Below are positions 1-12,300 of a DNA stretch of 64,000 nucleotides, one piece after another. The notes under the pieces are model-generated. The model ran no database searches. It worked only from the letters and a program-made list of their open reading frames with translations, and had not been told where the DNA came from. The DNA lies in the NCBI GenBank assembly GCA_029721515.1, contig CM056563.1, positions 23,806,954 to 23,870,953 on the forward strand, read 5' to 3'. The DNA is from Synanceia verrucosa (Eukaryota; Chordata; Actinopteri; Perciformes; Synanceiidae). How positions within the stretch are numbered: the first letter of the stretch is position 1; the number at the start of each line of letters is the position of its first letter. The translations under genes were made by a program, and so were the position numbers.

Positions 1-1432
1 AGGCACTGGCAACTTTTGACATTATGTTCTCAGCGGACCAGGATGAGGTCAGAAGCGGTATATAATCTTTTTTTTTTTTTTTTGTTTCTGAGAGCACAGA
101 GCGCCTCGTTACAGCATGTCTTCCTTTCATAATAAACCAATATGCTTTAAAACCTCTCTGACCCGAGGACTGAGGCCTTTCTGAGCAAATTCAAAACACT
201 TTGCGTGTGCTCTGTTCTTGACATTTAATACCATATGAAAATGAAAATGGATCCCAATTAGAGCTGCAGGAAGCATAAGGCCCTCCTGGTTCTCTTAGTA
301 ACTAGCTGTTTAAACGTGTTTCCCCACCACCACCAAATGCCTTAAAAATTGACCTTCTCACTTGGCGAGCGCTGATAAAAGCAGCCTTGAGTGGCCTCAC
401 ATCAAGCTATTTTGATAGTGGTGTGTGAGGATGAAAAAGCAAAAGGGAACATAACCACACAGTGTATAACTGCAGAGGTAGCGCCTCACATAGTCTCTGT
501 AAAGAAACATGACATTAACCACTGGGTATTAATGTGAATCACAGGAGTGGAAGACGCTAATAGCCACTTCAGGACAGGTGATTATTATTGAGGCGATCAG
601 TGGAGGATTGACGCTGAATAAAGTCTAAAAATATATGAAATAATGTGAGTGCATCCTACAGAGCTGCTGACATAAACACACAGCAGCGCTGTAACAGGCT
701 AATGTGAAGGGAGGGTGGAACGAAAAGAGAGCGATGCTATATTTAAACTTGAGGGTGCAGAGGCAGGGATGTCGGTCGGATCACCTGTTGAGGAGCTTTC
801 ATTTCAACAGGGGAACAAAGGTCAGCATCCTTGCTGGAGCTTTGATTGGCAGGCGGGGGAGCTTGACGCCCAGAGCGGCGGCCCAGCGGAGCAGCCGACG
901 GTGGCGCGTGGCTTGGCTGGGCCACATTTCTGACTCAATGCTGACTAACTGAGTGTGTCTGCTGACAGTGTGTCTGACTGATAGGATCACCCCGGGAGGC
1001 TCTTCCAGGGCCTTTACAAAGTGTCTCTGATAGGCCAGGCCCGTAGCACTGCCGTGAGGGCCCGCCGACAAATTAAATTTAAGCCCTGCTAATGCACGGC
1101 GTAATCATAGAGTGAGGTGGTGATAAATTTTTCAGCGGGGTTACCATGGGCGCAGCAGAGGAAGAGCTCGGTGTAGAATCCGAGATGGCGAAGAGAGGAG
1201 AAACAGCCGAGTGTGACCTCAGGAGGAAAAAAAAAAAAAAAAAATCCTCCACTAAGGAGCCAAGGACTTGTATGAAAGAACAACAATAACACGCCATTAT
1301 GAGATGTAACATTTTGTGACGACCTGCGTTTCCAGGGGGAAATTTGAAAGAAAAGCAATTTCACATTAAACTATCTGACACAATGCAGGTCGGTGGCGTG
1401 GGGAGGGGAGTCTGTGAATGGTTGGAGGGGTG

Positions 1433-1497
1433 GCTCTGCTGCTGCTGCTGCTGCCGGTGGTGGAGGTGGTGGTGGTGATGGTGGCGGCGCTGGTGTT
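1433..1497. repeat. CTG/GGT triplet-rich low-complexity tract
   Basis: A short run of CTG triplets passes into GGT/GGC-rich triplets. On the plus strand it reads as poly-Ala/poly-Gly inside an open frame, which makes that frame look longer than chance. I treat it as a simple repeat, not a coding region. Confidence 0.7.
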
Positions 1498-1754
1498 CAG
1501 GAGCTTCCTAACAGCCATTGGCCAACTGGAGTGAGACACACACATCCCTCCGCAGAGTTAAAAGGGATGGAGTGGATGAAATTTCAAAGCCTCCCCTGCA
1601 GACACACACTCTGCTTTGCACACATCAGCACTGAGATGTTCAAATATTCGCCGTTCCAGCTCTGGCTTCATCTCCTGCACGCTAGTATCAGACATGGTTC
1701 TACTGTGATTAATGAGAAAGCCAAACCCAAAGAGAAAAAAATGCCTCTACATGC

Positions 1755-1787
<33 letters not shown>

Positions 1788-1788
1788 C
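1755..1788. repeat. TA microsatellite
   Basis: Nearly pure alternating TA with one interruption, directly seen. Confidence 0.9.
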
Positions 1789-2562
1789 AGTATGTGTGTG
1801 TGCACACGTCCAAATGTCTGCTCTTTTTCCCCTCTTCTAAAAACTCTTTAATTAAAAACGATGTCTCTGAGTCGTATATTTCCCATGATTACTTGCTGCA
1901 GGCGGTGCAAGAAAGTGAAAGTCACTGGCAGATAAGAAGGGAAGTGGAAGACGTTCACCTATTAAACTCCATTCAGTTATTATGACCAACAATGCCGCTC
2001 TGATTAAGCGGCACATTCCAGTGTAACACAAAGAGGAACTCCGCTGCCCTTGTACAGACAATACCGAGCCCCTCTGCAGCGCGTTTAGCTCTTCCTCCTC
2101 CGCTTTTATTTCCCTCATTTGACAGCCTTGATTTGACCGCTCGCCTCCTTTTCTTTACGAGCATCTCTCACACTGAACATCTGTACAGCCCACGTCGCAG
2201 CAGTAGAATTACATCCCTGGACACTAAATCATGTGATAATTCTGAGACCTTTTTTTGTTGTTGTTTTTTTTTCTTTGTTGGCTTTGTTTTGCTGTTTTTT
2301 TTATGTTGGCAGCATCTTTGTTGCTAAGCAGTCGTTGCTGTGGTGATTTTTTGCACTGCACTTCCCAGAGATCACAAGTCAGTCAAAGAGTATGGCCGGA
2401 GCTGTGACGTCTTCCTCGGTGAATCTGATAAAAGGAACTTGGTTTTTTTTTTTATGTAGCTTAAAAGCTTCACATGCGGTTATTCTTTGGTTTATTCACA
2501 TGCACTGGTGGGGTGACACATCTCTTCATGTGCATTTAAGCACTGAATAGCATTTGTTAAAG

Positions 2563-3478
2563 GTTAACTCTGGTTTTTCAACGTTTGTTTTTTTTTTGTG
2601 TCGAAGTGATACAATGGGGACAGCAATTTCTGAAATTGGTCCAGTATTGAGGTATAACGCTGTAGCAGACAGTCAAAGCAACATTATGTCCACTAAAAGT
2701 ACTTTTTTTTTAACTCTGTCAGGCTTGGATTGTTATTAGAAATGTTTGACAACATAATGGGGAAAAAACCCTACAGAGAATTAACTCTTTGAGTGCTATT
2801 TTGATGTCATTTAAAATGCAACACTTGAGTGCCATCAACGAAATGTCAAAGTGTGATTTTCAGCAGCAGGTTGCCGATCCTGGTCTCCCACAGCCTGTCA
2901 GTAATTTTGAGGCTTCTGGGAGATGTAGTCAGAGCATAAAGAGACAGTATACACCACAGAGATCAAAACAGGAAGTGGAGACGATCGAGATTAGAGAGCA
3001 AAACAAACAGAATCTGGACAAAAAGTGGTGATTTTGGTTAAAGTGTCCTCTACTCTACCTCTGATAAAACAAGAATGGAACAAGGTAAAAACAAACATTT
3101 TTTTCATGATGAAATAGAGACTCTCTTCAGAGTCATAGTACAAAATATTCTTTGGGTCTACAAATATGACTCAAAATGGGCAAAAACGCTTGAACAAGGC
3201 ACTTTGTGTTTCATAAAACGGCTGGCACTCAATGAGTTATTTTTTTTATTTTTTTAACCTTTGGCTTGATCTGCTTTGGTTGTCTTCATAGTGCCAAATG
3301 CTTAAAGTAAAAATCAGAGGCTGTCGTGGCAAAAACCAGCAGATACAATGGAAGTAAATGGCGTGCCAGCTTGCCCCAAAAGCATCATATTGCACCCTGT
3401 GAGCAGCTGCCGTCTGCAGCGTTATCCCTCAACACTGGACCAATTTCAGAAATTGTTGCCCCTACTAGTCATTTAGAC
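2563..3478. mobile_element. Foldback-type DNA element with long terminal inverted repeats, interrupted by MITE-A
   Basis: The left arm at about 2598-2662 and the right arm at about 3414-3478 are inverted copies of each other; both carry the core CAATTTCTGAAATTGGTCCA, followed by a matching stretch ending near GATAACGCTG. Such long-arm foldback sequences are common non-autonomous repeats in teleosts. No transposase is present. The outermost left sequence (GTTAACTCTGGTTTTTCA) has no clear partner on the right, so the right end is eroded. A MITE-A copy sits inside and so is the younger insertion. Confidence 0.65.
2781..3239 (+). mobile_element. MITE-A copy 1 (subtype A), nested in the foldback element
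   Basis: This is one of seven loci of a family of about 430-460 bp. It starts TTAACTCTTTGAGTGC and ends GGCACTCAATGAGTTA, which are inverted copies, so it has the ends of a non-autonomous DNA transposon. The internal cassette after CAGCAG reads TTGCCGATCCTGGTCTCC (subtype A). The open frame of about 80 codons inside recurs in the other copies because their nucleotides are conserved; it matches no transposase known to me. The 3' TTAA has decayed to TTAT. Confidence 0.8.
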
Positions 3479-3535
3479 CAGAGATCATATCCTGTATAGC
3501 TGTGTATATGTAAACAGTGTTCTCCAGGTTTTTTT

Positions 3536-6279
3536 GGTTTTTTTTTTAGTATAACACACAATGTCATACCTCATGAAACGGATATGAGGATTTTTTTTTT
3601 CCTCTCTGACTCTAGAGGAGTCAGGTTTACCTATTGACTGGTCACCCACCACCAACCCCCAGTCCTCTATTGGTACATGTACTCAGACGCACCAGAATCA
3701 CTGTCACCCTCGCTGAGTAATTACAGCGATTAATGCATGGAAGGAGCTCGCCCCTGGCTCTGGACACTCTATCAGGACGTGTGCGGTAATAGATGAAAGT
3801 ACGTTCTTAATAGAGAATCCATAGTGTCTAAACCTAGAAGAAAAAAAACAAAAAACAAAACAAAAACAAACAAGACCGACTTTACCCACAATCCTCTCGG
3901 GCGGGATCATTTACCAGGCTAGAATGCGGTCAGATTCTTTCGCCCTTGTCGTCGCGCTCGTGCTGACCTCTAAAAATGGACGACAGAGATCATATCATGA
4001 CACCAATACGAGCGCCAACAGCCTTTGCACAAATTGATTTAGCCACCCAGAACTCACTCCCATCTCAATGAGGTGGCAGGATGCTCGCAGCATATATCAC
4101 TGTCACACAAGCACCCTCTAGTGAAATGTGATTTTTATCTTTATGAGCTCCCCCCTTCTTCTTTTTTTTGGTACAGCATGTAGCGGGTTGTGTGATAAGT
4201 GATGAGAAATAAAGGGGTTGGCGCATTACGCTAATACAGGTGCTCTGCACACATATGGGCGCTATCACACAGGGAGGACGCCATTGTTGTGGTCATGTGT
4301 GTTTGAAAGCGGCTGGCGAGGCAGCAGGGGGGCCTGTGGTATATGGCTCATAGATCACTAATGTGTGGGTGAGAGTTGTCACCAGCCAGCGCCTGGCTGC
4401 GAAGCACAACATAGTTTATGGCACACAACCACTAGACGTAAGCATGAATCGTGGCCCAGGCAACAATGAAGAAAAGCACACTAAAAATAGATGATAAGCT
4501 TGTGTTTTTTTTTTTTTTGCGCTCGCCCTAGAAACAATTGCTCCTTTTGATTTTCCTTGTGTTCAAACTGTGGTGGAAAGGATAAAGGAAGCGCTGGATA
4601 ATGTCTGGCCGGGCCTGTAGTAAACGCTGTGGATGAATACAGCCGAGGAAGCCCACGCTAACCTGAAATGCATGGAAAAACACGATAAATGTTGCACTTT
4701 TAAGTGTGTTAAATGCACTAAGATAGTCTGGGCTTTCTCCCTTTCCAACTGACAACCTCTGTTACACAGTTAATTACAGCCAAGTGCAACACAGCGCTAT
4801 GTCAATTATCATGTGCTTTAGCTCTCTCCCAATGGATATTTTTACTGCCTTGGTTTCACTGCTAAAGTTTCTACCTTCTTTTATTGCTATTCTGCCCAGG
4901 TCTCGAGGCTGAATTACATTCGGCAGACAGAGCTGTAAAAACAGAAGGGATTTAAGGATTCAGATTGGTGGAGGGTAACCTAATCTTCCGTAATTGGGGG
5001 AATGGTTCTCATTTATATCAGCCTACTTTAGAAAGCAAGCTCATCGGCAGGCTGCTATCATCCCAGTCATTTCACTCCGACGATTTATTTTCAGAAAGGT
5101 CGGGGTGGGAAAGCGAGGTCGGCCGCCGCGGCTACGAACACACATATTCCACATAATCATCATTAATCAAACTCTTACTTTGCAGGTCGTGCAAACCGAC
5201 GTACACAACATGAACGCTGCACAAAGATCCCTCTCGTGCCGTCGTGTTTTTTTCGCCTGAGCTGCTGGAGTGCTGTGAAATAACACATTCTGGGCTGCGT
5301 CGTCTCAAAATGGAACTAAAATGGTAATCCTCTGCCAGGCGAAGCGTTCTCGCCTCGCCAGATGCTTAGTTCTGAAATTTGCCTAATTGCCACGCTCAGA
5401 TCAATCCCTTTTACTCTGCCAAATGAATCTGCCAAAGTGTGTTGCGAGTGTTTTGTTGGCCCACTATGCTTTTTTTTTTCCTCTTACAAAGATTTTGTGA
5501 CTGGCGGCGAAGGCCTGAGAGAGATTTTTTGGTCTTGGTCTCGGTGACATATCCGCACAGCCGGATATATGTCCATCCCCGCTGACCTGCGTGCCCATTA
5601 ACCATGGCGTTGCAGTGAGGGCACATGGCCTATCCATCTCAGCCCACACACTCGGTACACCCACTCTTCATATGGCTCAGACACACTGTGGGCGAAATAA
5701 ATGTGGCCCTTTGATCAAAGGGCAGCATGTGGGAACAGACACTGACTTACTGACCTCCGCACACAGACACTATACATACACAGACAGGGACGTACACTAC
5801 ATACTCATTACTAAGTCCACTCTGATGACATGAACACACCACCTGAAACTCACAATTATGGACGGACACGTGTGTGAGGGTGCAAATGTTGACAGAAAAA
5901 AAAGCTCATTTGTGCAGCTGCGATTGTTAAAACTAGGTGCAAATGATGTATGGCACACACATATGCTCAGTGCATCTTGACAAGGATTCATCTTCCCATC
6001 TGCACAGACGATGCATCTCACAGAGAAATGACATAAAAGTCTGAAATGATAAAATAAGAGCAAAAGGAGGATAGACGTCGCAGAGAGTGTGTGTAAATAT
6101 AGAAAGTGACGGATGAATCAGAAGTTTAGTCAACAGAGAAAACCTTGGTTCCAGCTGCCCGGCTGTCTGATGAGCCACTCTATGCTTGTCAACAACATCC
6201 CCTATCATTCTCGCACAACTATCTACTCACAAAACCAAGACCCGCCCCCTTCATCCCTTTGGCAATTCCACCATCCTCC
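3536..6279. other. Gene-free single-copy stretch
   Basis: I see no supported gene or recognisable transposon. Several poly(T)/poly(A) runs occur near 3541, 3840, 4507 and 5469. Around 4960-5330 the sequence is more GC-rich with TAAT cores and may be non-coding but conserved; this is unproven. Confidence 0.5.
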
Positions 6280-6549
6280 AAGAGAAAACACCTCCGAAAG
6301 CAGAACGGGCAGCAGCTCGCAGCGGCGGCGGCGGCGGCAGCAATCTCTTCCCCCTCTTGTCTCTCTCCCCTTCTCCTATCCTCTCTCTATTTCCGTACAC
6401 TCTCTCTCATCCCTTTTTCTTGTCTCCACTTCTTTTCCTCCGTTCCCGCGCTGCCGCCGCATTTGGCACGGTGGATGAAAACATAAAAGAATGAAAAAGA
6501 AAGAGACAAACCGACGCTGGAGAAGCCAAATTTGCATGAGAATACTCAC

Positions 6550-6612
6550 AGTGTTGTTGTTGAAGGAGCGCGAGGATGGGAGCGCGGCACCGGTCCCTCC
6601 GTCAGATACAAC
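6550..6612 (-). other. Candidate 63-nt coding exon (minus strand), unidentified
   Basis: On the minus strand a long pyrimidine tract (about 6613-6645, ending GTGTGTGCAG) precedes exactly 63 nt, followed by the donor GTGAGT. The 63 nt are open in phase 0 as 21 codons that begin VVSDGG and end FNNNT, with balanced amino-acid content and high GC. Both splice sites are near consensus and the length is a multiple of three, as in a cassette exon that can be skipped without a frameshift. I do not recognise the peptide, and no neighbouring exon in this window clearly joins to it. It could be an alternative exon of a gene with giant introns, an lncRNA exon, or chance. The sequence is seen; the exon status is inference. 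Confidence 0.35.
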
Positions 6613-6670
6613 CTGCACACACAAGATTGAAGAGGGAAAAAAAAGAAAACTAGGCTGTGAGAGCGGCAAT

Positions 6671-6751
6671 GAGGGGAGAGGAGGAGGAGGAGGAGAGAAG
6701 AGCAGGACAAGAAGGAGGAGGAGGAGAAGAAGAAGGAGGAGGAGGGAGCAG
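6671..6751 (+). repeat. Polypurine GGA/GAA tract
   Basis: About 80 bases are almost purely purine on the plus strand, built of GAG and GAA triplets. Such tracts can form triplex DNA. On the minus strand it lies roughly 60-140 bp upstream of the candidate exon at 6550-6612, beyond that exon's own pyrimidine tract. Confidence 0.85.
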
Positions 6752-6880
6752 AGCATCCAATGCACGCACCAACAGGAGCCCAAATAAAGAAATAAAGGAT
6801 TGCTCGAGGAATGTGTGTTTGGGCAGTGATGTGTGTTTGTGTGTTGTTATGAGGGGAGGTAGGTTGTCTTTGGGAAATAA

Positions 6881-6913
6881 CACACACACGCGCACACACA
6901 CACACACACACAC
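6881..6913. repeat. CA microsatellite
   Basis: Alternating CA over about 33 bases with one CG interruption, directly seen. Confidence 0.92.
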
Positions 6914-7130
6914 GGGGTTGCACTTGGGTGCGCAATCACATCTGACAGGTCTGATCTGCGGTCCACCTACCTCCTTATCGCTACCTCACTCTTCCACAGC
7001 TCCCTCTCTCTCTCTGCTCAGCTATCGCCCTCATCGCTGTACGTTACCGAAAGAGGGAGGGCACCGTCGGATCTCCCACCCGCCCACGCCACCACCCCCC
7101 CCTTCCCACCTCGAATGTACAGAGAAGAGA

Positions 7131-8862
7131 ATGCTTCAATTGAATGAAAGCAATCCCAGCGGCATTGAGGCAATTATAGAGGCTGCTGGCACTGTTTTCT
7201 GCTTTTTTTCAGTCCTCTCCCCTCCTCTTTCTCGTTCCCTCTGTCCTCTCTCGGGCTGCTGGAGGATCTGTTTTCTCTCTCTTTCAGTTTCTCCGTACTC
7301 CAGACATATGCCACTATTAATGTAGCTTCTGTCACTTCAGCTGCTGTGGTCAGATCACTCCCACCTTCTCAGGCCCACATAGACTCTAGCTCCTTCCCTA
7401 CCTGCCCACCTGGTCGCTAAACCTTTCTCTACAAAACTCCACCTTGCACAAGCTGACAGCATCATTCAGCTCCAGGAGCTACTGAGAGGTGAAACATATT
7501 AATCCTCCTGGCCTTATCGGGTCTTGCAAAGCTAGTGCAGCATGGTACGGCACGGCACGGCGCAGAACAACACAAATGATTCAGGGGAAGCTTTAACAAC
7601 TCTGGGTTTTTGATGCATGCTGCTCCTGTGTTTTCCTCCATCCTGTTTGAAAATCTTGCAGTCCATATATCACCCAAAAAAAAGAGCCATAAGTCAAACA
7701 CCTCAGCCTCTAATCAGGTAGCCCTCCCTCCTTCCCCTCCACCCCCGCACTCAGCATCCCTCCAGCCACTACTGCACTTTATCTCCCCTCAATTAACATC
7801 TTCTGAGCGAGCCTCTATTATCTTAACCACACAGAGCAGAGAGGTCCTCCGAGGAGACACCGTGGAGGACGGCTGAGCCGTGGACGGAGGGCTTCCGGCC
7901 CTGCTGCCGCCGCCGCTTCCATTCGCGGGCCTAATTAAAGCCCAAGTCAGACATGACAAACTGCAAGCGGAGGTGCTGCAGAAACAAACACCGACAGAAG
8001 CATTGCCTGAGCGGGTGAATGTTAGCCCCGAGGATTGTCTTTGTGAGGATTATCTGCCAGAAAACAGGCACGTTCGCGTCGACGTCATGACAACATCATC
8101 TAAATCTCTTCTGACTGTTTGCTCGGTGTTTATTTTTTCTGTACAGGCATCACCACAATGTCACAGCAGCTGTGTTTGTCATATCACTAGAAAGAGACAA
8201 CACTCAAGGGTTCCTGTGAAACATTAAATTTGACTTTTTCCTGTCTTGTACAGCGCCCCCTGTGCCGTGTTTCATGTGCTCGCTTGCCCTCACCAACTTC
8301 ACTTCCACCCTATGAAACCATCACCCCACCCATTAAGCCATCAAGCTGCCCTCTTTGTCCTTGCTTTCCTGTTTGACAACAACAGCGAGCGCCGGTGTCG
8401 AACCCCCCCCACCCTTCCTTACACTCTCGCCACCGAGGTAGCCCGCCGATTTGGCCGGCCCCGCCGCTGCCGACTTTGGCTCAAGCCAGACTATTAAGGC
8501 TATTCTATTACTGTTGGGTTAACCTGTCACGCTTGGCTGTGGCTCTCTTTATTGTCTGGCCGCTCTGAAAGGGCAGGGGATAAAACTCCATCAGCGGGAC
8601 AAACGACCACACGCGCCGCCATTCATCAGACGCCCGGGGGTCTCCCCACCCCACCCCCTGCAATGGACGCTCGCCACCACAACCTGGCTAATGCTGCGGG
8701 GGTAGCCTTAAAACGTCAGCACCTGGGGGCCAATCTATGCAGCCGAGGATGGACAGAACGGCGCCTCTGGTCACATCAGGTTCTCCTCCTTAATCACGAC
8801 TCTGGGAATAGCAGCTCTATCAGCGCTGAAGGAGCTAATGTATTGACTAAGATCAGGTAGTG
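7131..8862. other. Gene-free stretch with CpG-richer patches
   Basis: No supported gene. Two plus-strand acceptor-like sites (TGTACAG near 8145 and near 8253) lack convincing partner donors. The stretch 7860-8100 and the GC-rich block 8380-8660 (with TTAA and TAAT cores) could be regulatory, but nothing here is decisive. Confidence 0.45.
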
Positions 8863-9065
8863 CAGCAGGCGGTGAAGTGATTAAGAAAGCAGACCAGTGA
8901 TCAGTGGGTGACAGGGGTCAATCCCCTGTTGGGCAATTGGGTAGTGGCCTTGGGCTAGGTACTTAGCCCCAACACACCAGCTAGACACTCAACTGTGAGA
9001 GTGGGATAAAATGTCAAATTCAACTTCACCCTTTGCGAAGGTTCAAAGCAATGAGATGACAGCAA
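8863..9065 (+). mobile_element. tRNA-derived SINE (degenerate)
   Basis: The first 70 bases resemble a tRNA-type RNA polymerase III promoter: an A-box-like GTGAAGTGATTAAG is followed by a B-box-like GGGTCAATCCCC. The body then has GTGGCCTTGGGCTAGGTACT and TAGCCCC, a module seen in several fish SINE families. No clear target duplication was found. An ordinary tRNA gene is excluded because the cloverleaf is not complete. Confidence 0.55.
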
Positions 9066-9169
9066 CCGCTTTGGTTATTAAAAAATTCATATCGTAATGA
9101 AACAGCCGTGTTCCATCTTCACACATCCCCCTCCAGCAAACACGGCACTCCTTTTTCATGGGATCCATC

Positions 9170-9330
9170 AAGGGAGGGCCACAATTAAGTGACTAATTTG
9201 ATTAGGAGATAATGTGAGTCCCACTTAATGGAAAGGACAGACTTCACAACACAGGCAGATTAGTTTGGTGGATGCCTGCTTATTAATTAAGACAGCCCTC
9301 TGTGTCCATATTAAGTCAAATGCACAGATG
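9170..9330. promoter_or_regulatory. Candidate regulatory cluster with homeodomain/NKX-like motifs
   Basis: TTAAGTG and CACTTAA (NKX2-type sites), TTGATTAGG, TTATTAATTAAG and several TAAT cores occur within about 160 bp of otherwise single-copy DNA. This pattern is typical of vertebrate developmental enhancers, but short AT-rich motifs also arise by chance. No conservation data are available here. Confidence 0.2.
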
Positions 9331-12300
9331 CAGCTTTAATGGGTCAGCGTGTGCACGAGTAAGACAAATGGAAACGTGCAAAAAGCTGAAGCTGGTAAAG
9401 CCTAATGATGGAAACTGGAAATGACCATGACGCGTTTTAATTAAACTTGAAATAGTTCATTTTTAATAAAGCCATTGATAATGTTATAGGTAGCTCTGCT
9501 GCGTGATAAAACTCATCTGTGCTGTGTCTCGTTTCCACTGTGTGTCATTGCACACCATAGTAACAGCGAGTCATTACACCCGTTCAAATTACCTCACTCG
9601 CTGTCATTCAGTTTTTGCCTCCGATGCTGCATACTACTACAACTTGTGCCCCTGAGAAGATTTAATATCAACAGAAAATGCATAATTTACTGATAAACTA
9701 GCTTAATGTTTGAGCAAAAAGCAAAGAAACTGGGCCAATTTTCTCTGTAAAATCTGATCAGGACTGAAGCTTTAACATAAAGGATGACAGACAACAGGGT
9801 TTCTGTGTGAACAACTCTGTACCAAAGTCATTTCCTGAAGTCCAACACATTTTTGTTTGGAGTTTATGTCCTGCACGCTCCAACAGTTGCACAGCGACAA
9901 TTGGCCAGACGGATCTCTAGTTCAACGAGTCCCCGTAGAAACGGCAAAAACCACAAGTGAAAAGCATGAGAGATTACTGTATTTGCGGCAGTCCTTGAGT
10001 TTGTGTTGGGTGTTCAGCTGTCGTGGTGCTCTGTCATTCTGGGCACACTGCGCACTCCCAAGCGCTCTATTTACAGTGGCCGAATACCTGCTGCGTGGAG
10101 CGGGAAGGGTATAATCTCCCAGCGGTATTCTGGGTGGTGAATCTGCCAGTGTTGTCTGTGCATACCAATGGCAACCTCACCTCTGTCTAAGGAGTTATGA
10201 TGTATGAAGAAAATGGAAAATAACTGAAAGCCAGTGCCTGATGCGTCAAGGCGTCTGGAAGGGTGTCTGGAAGCCCCCAGTGGAGAAATATATTCACATC
10301 ACTCCCATCAACACTACCAGCGCCGGTGTTACCACTACTGCCTCTGTGCAGTCACACTGCACTGGATTCAATCAAGCAGCCATGTAAAACCGCCACATCT
10401 ATGTTGGCGCTTATGCGCGCCGCCACCTGCAGACATGGGGCTCGTTCGGAGGGCTACGATCGTCTCGCCACGCAACAACATGATGGAATTTCATTTCACA
10501 TGTCTGCAAACTGAGAGGTGAGGCATGCAGGTTAAAATGCTGTGAGACTTATTGTCTTTGGATTACAGAGAAAATGCATGGCTAAGAAAGAGTGCACCTG
10601 CCACATACTGCCATGTACACGCATCGTGTGATAAAACCCCAGAGTGAGAAAGCGTAATGAAGCCACACAAGGGGCTAGAGGTGTCAGGTGACTTCCCTCC
10701 TGGCTATATGTGCATCTCATTGGTATGTGCGACGCGACGAGGCCTTGGCTCTCTTCTGATTATGATGTCTGCTGAGAGCCGGGCCAGCCCAGGGTGAGAG
10801 CCAAACCGACAAGACCGAGATGGAGGGAAGATTCGCAGAGCCTCTGTTCTCTCACCGGGGGATCCCCCACATCATTTAGCGCCTCATGCAGATCGCTGCT
10901 AGTGGCAACACAGCCCTCTGGGCCCGGGGAATTAATGTACCAAGCAATGGCAGAAGTGATTTATTAAAATAACACACCCTGATGAGAGAGAGGAGCCAGG
11001 GTTGCTCTTTCTCAGCTCGTCCCCCATATGCTGCCGAGGCAGGAAATGGATTCATATAGGTGCTGTGGCGAAAAGCCACAGAGGAGAGACTGAGAGAAAG
11101 TGGACAGCCACTACACAAATTGTGCAACAGTCCTAGCTGTCATTGCTTATTTATTTACCCTCTTTCCATTTGAGTCAGGCCTTGTATTAAATTGATCCCT
11201 CCTGCCGCGTTTTGCCTTGTTGAACAAGCGCAAAGCCCCGTTAAGTGTCTGTGAAAGGCTGGTGATTGTGTTTGCGGCGCCCCGGGTGCGCCGCGGCCAT
11301 CCGCTCCCCTCTATCTCCCCCGGACAGACGGGATTAGAAGCTGGGAGAGGCGCTGAATGACCCTCTGGAGGGGACAAGAGACAGGCAGGCAGGCAGCGAG
11401 CGGCTTGATTCAGGGGCTCACACACAAATACACACCAGCAAAATAGGAGCCTGTGCATGCTCATGAACACACCGAGTGGTTAAGGTTGAGCTCAGCTTGC
11501 CCTCAGACAGATGCACGGCTTTGCAAAGGCTCGGTCACATGCAGAGGTAGACATGCACCCATCCATGAGCTACTGTAAAAGCAAACAGCTACTGTATGCA
11601 GCCTCTCAGCACTGATGATAGCACAACATCTGCTGTGCTGCTAAACAGCTGTTGTTCAATCGCTCCAATCTAAGCTGATATTTTATTAGCTTTTACTGTT
11701 TTTTCATTAAGCCGGTGGAGAATTGTTCAAATCCCTGCTGTCCTCAGCTGTGAATAGTAGTGTGGAGTGGCTGCAGAGAGATGCTGAACAGTGGGGAGCT
11801 TTGTGGACTCAATGAAACGGGCTGAGTAGTGGTTCCCTACTAGAGCTGATGATGGTGGATGCACACAGGAGGTCTCCCATTTCCATCTTAGACATTTAGC
11901 CGATACTCTCCTTCAGAGTGGCTTACTGTACACACAAGAGTGTGATTGAATTGCTCTGACAATAAAGGAGTGCAAAGGTTAAAATAAGAGTGGTTTGATG
12001 ATAGAGAGAGAAAAATATCAGAGCGATCTGCTGCAGCAGTAAACGAAACAAGAGCGAGTTGATTTTTGTAGGATACGCCGGTGAAATCGAGCACAAATGT
12101 AGCATGAATGCAGGGAGATTCTGGGATTTGAAGTGTTCCTCCTTTAGGAAAAATAAGTGTACTCTACATCTGAGATCCCTGAGAAGCTGCAGCACATTTC
12201 TCCCAGCCAGCTCCATCTGATCCAGCGAGCCCCCGGGGGGATGCTACTGTACGGCTCCCCCGTCAAAGCAATGGAGCGGCACTCATTCACATAAAGGAGC

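Larger units (their letters stand above)
1..2555. other. Gene-free single-copy stretch
   Basis: No supported gene. Frames are short and not protein-like. It contains poly(T) near 68-83, poly(A) near 1227-1244, a triplet-rich tract and a TA microsatellite (listed separately). The segment at roughly 770-1200 is more GC-rich than its surroundings and could be conserved non-coding DNA, but sequence alone cannot show that. Confidence 0.55.
6280..7130. other. CpG- and triplet-rich segment with low-complexity tracts
   Basis: This segment contains a GGC-triplet run near 6322-6340, a further CpG cluster near 6445-6465, a candidate minus-strand exon (6550-6612), a purine tract and a CA repeat. It holds the longest open frame of the window (6657-7325, plus strand), but that frame is made of Glu/Arg-rich and Thr/His repeat translations and is not credible as a protein. 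The CpG richness contrasts with most of the window and fits an exon or regulatory neighbourhood. Confidence 0.4.

Noticed and set aside
1393..1851. 152-codon open frame, plus strand
   Set aside because: Poly-Ala/Gly from triplets and Tyr-Ile from a TA repeat; low complexity.
2789..3031. Recurring frame of 60-80 codons ending near QNKQNLDKKW, also at 32.7 and 49.2 kb and reversed at 28.1 kb
   Set aside because: It lies inside MITE-A copies and is open because the nucleotides are conserved between copies; no similarity to a transposase.
6657..7325. Longest open frame, 222 codons, plus strand
   Set aside because: It consists mainly of Glu/Arg translation of a purine tract and Thr/His translation of a CA repeat; no domain.
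10432..10518. Plus-strand exon-like segment before GAG|GTGAGG
   Set aside because: The acceptor has no pyrimidine tract and the peptide is not recognisable.
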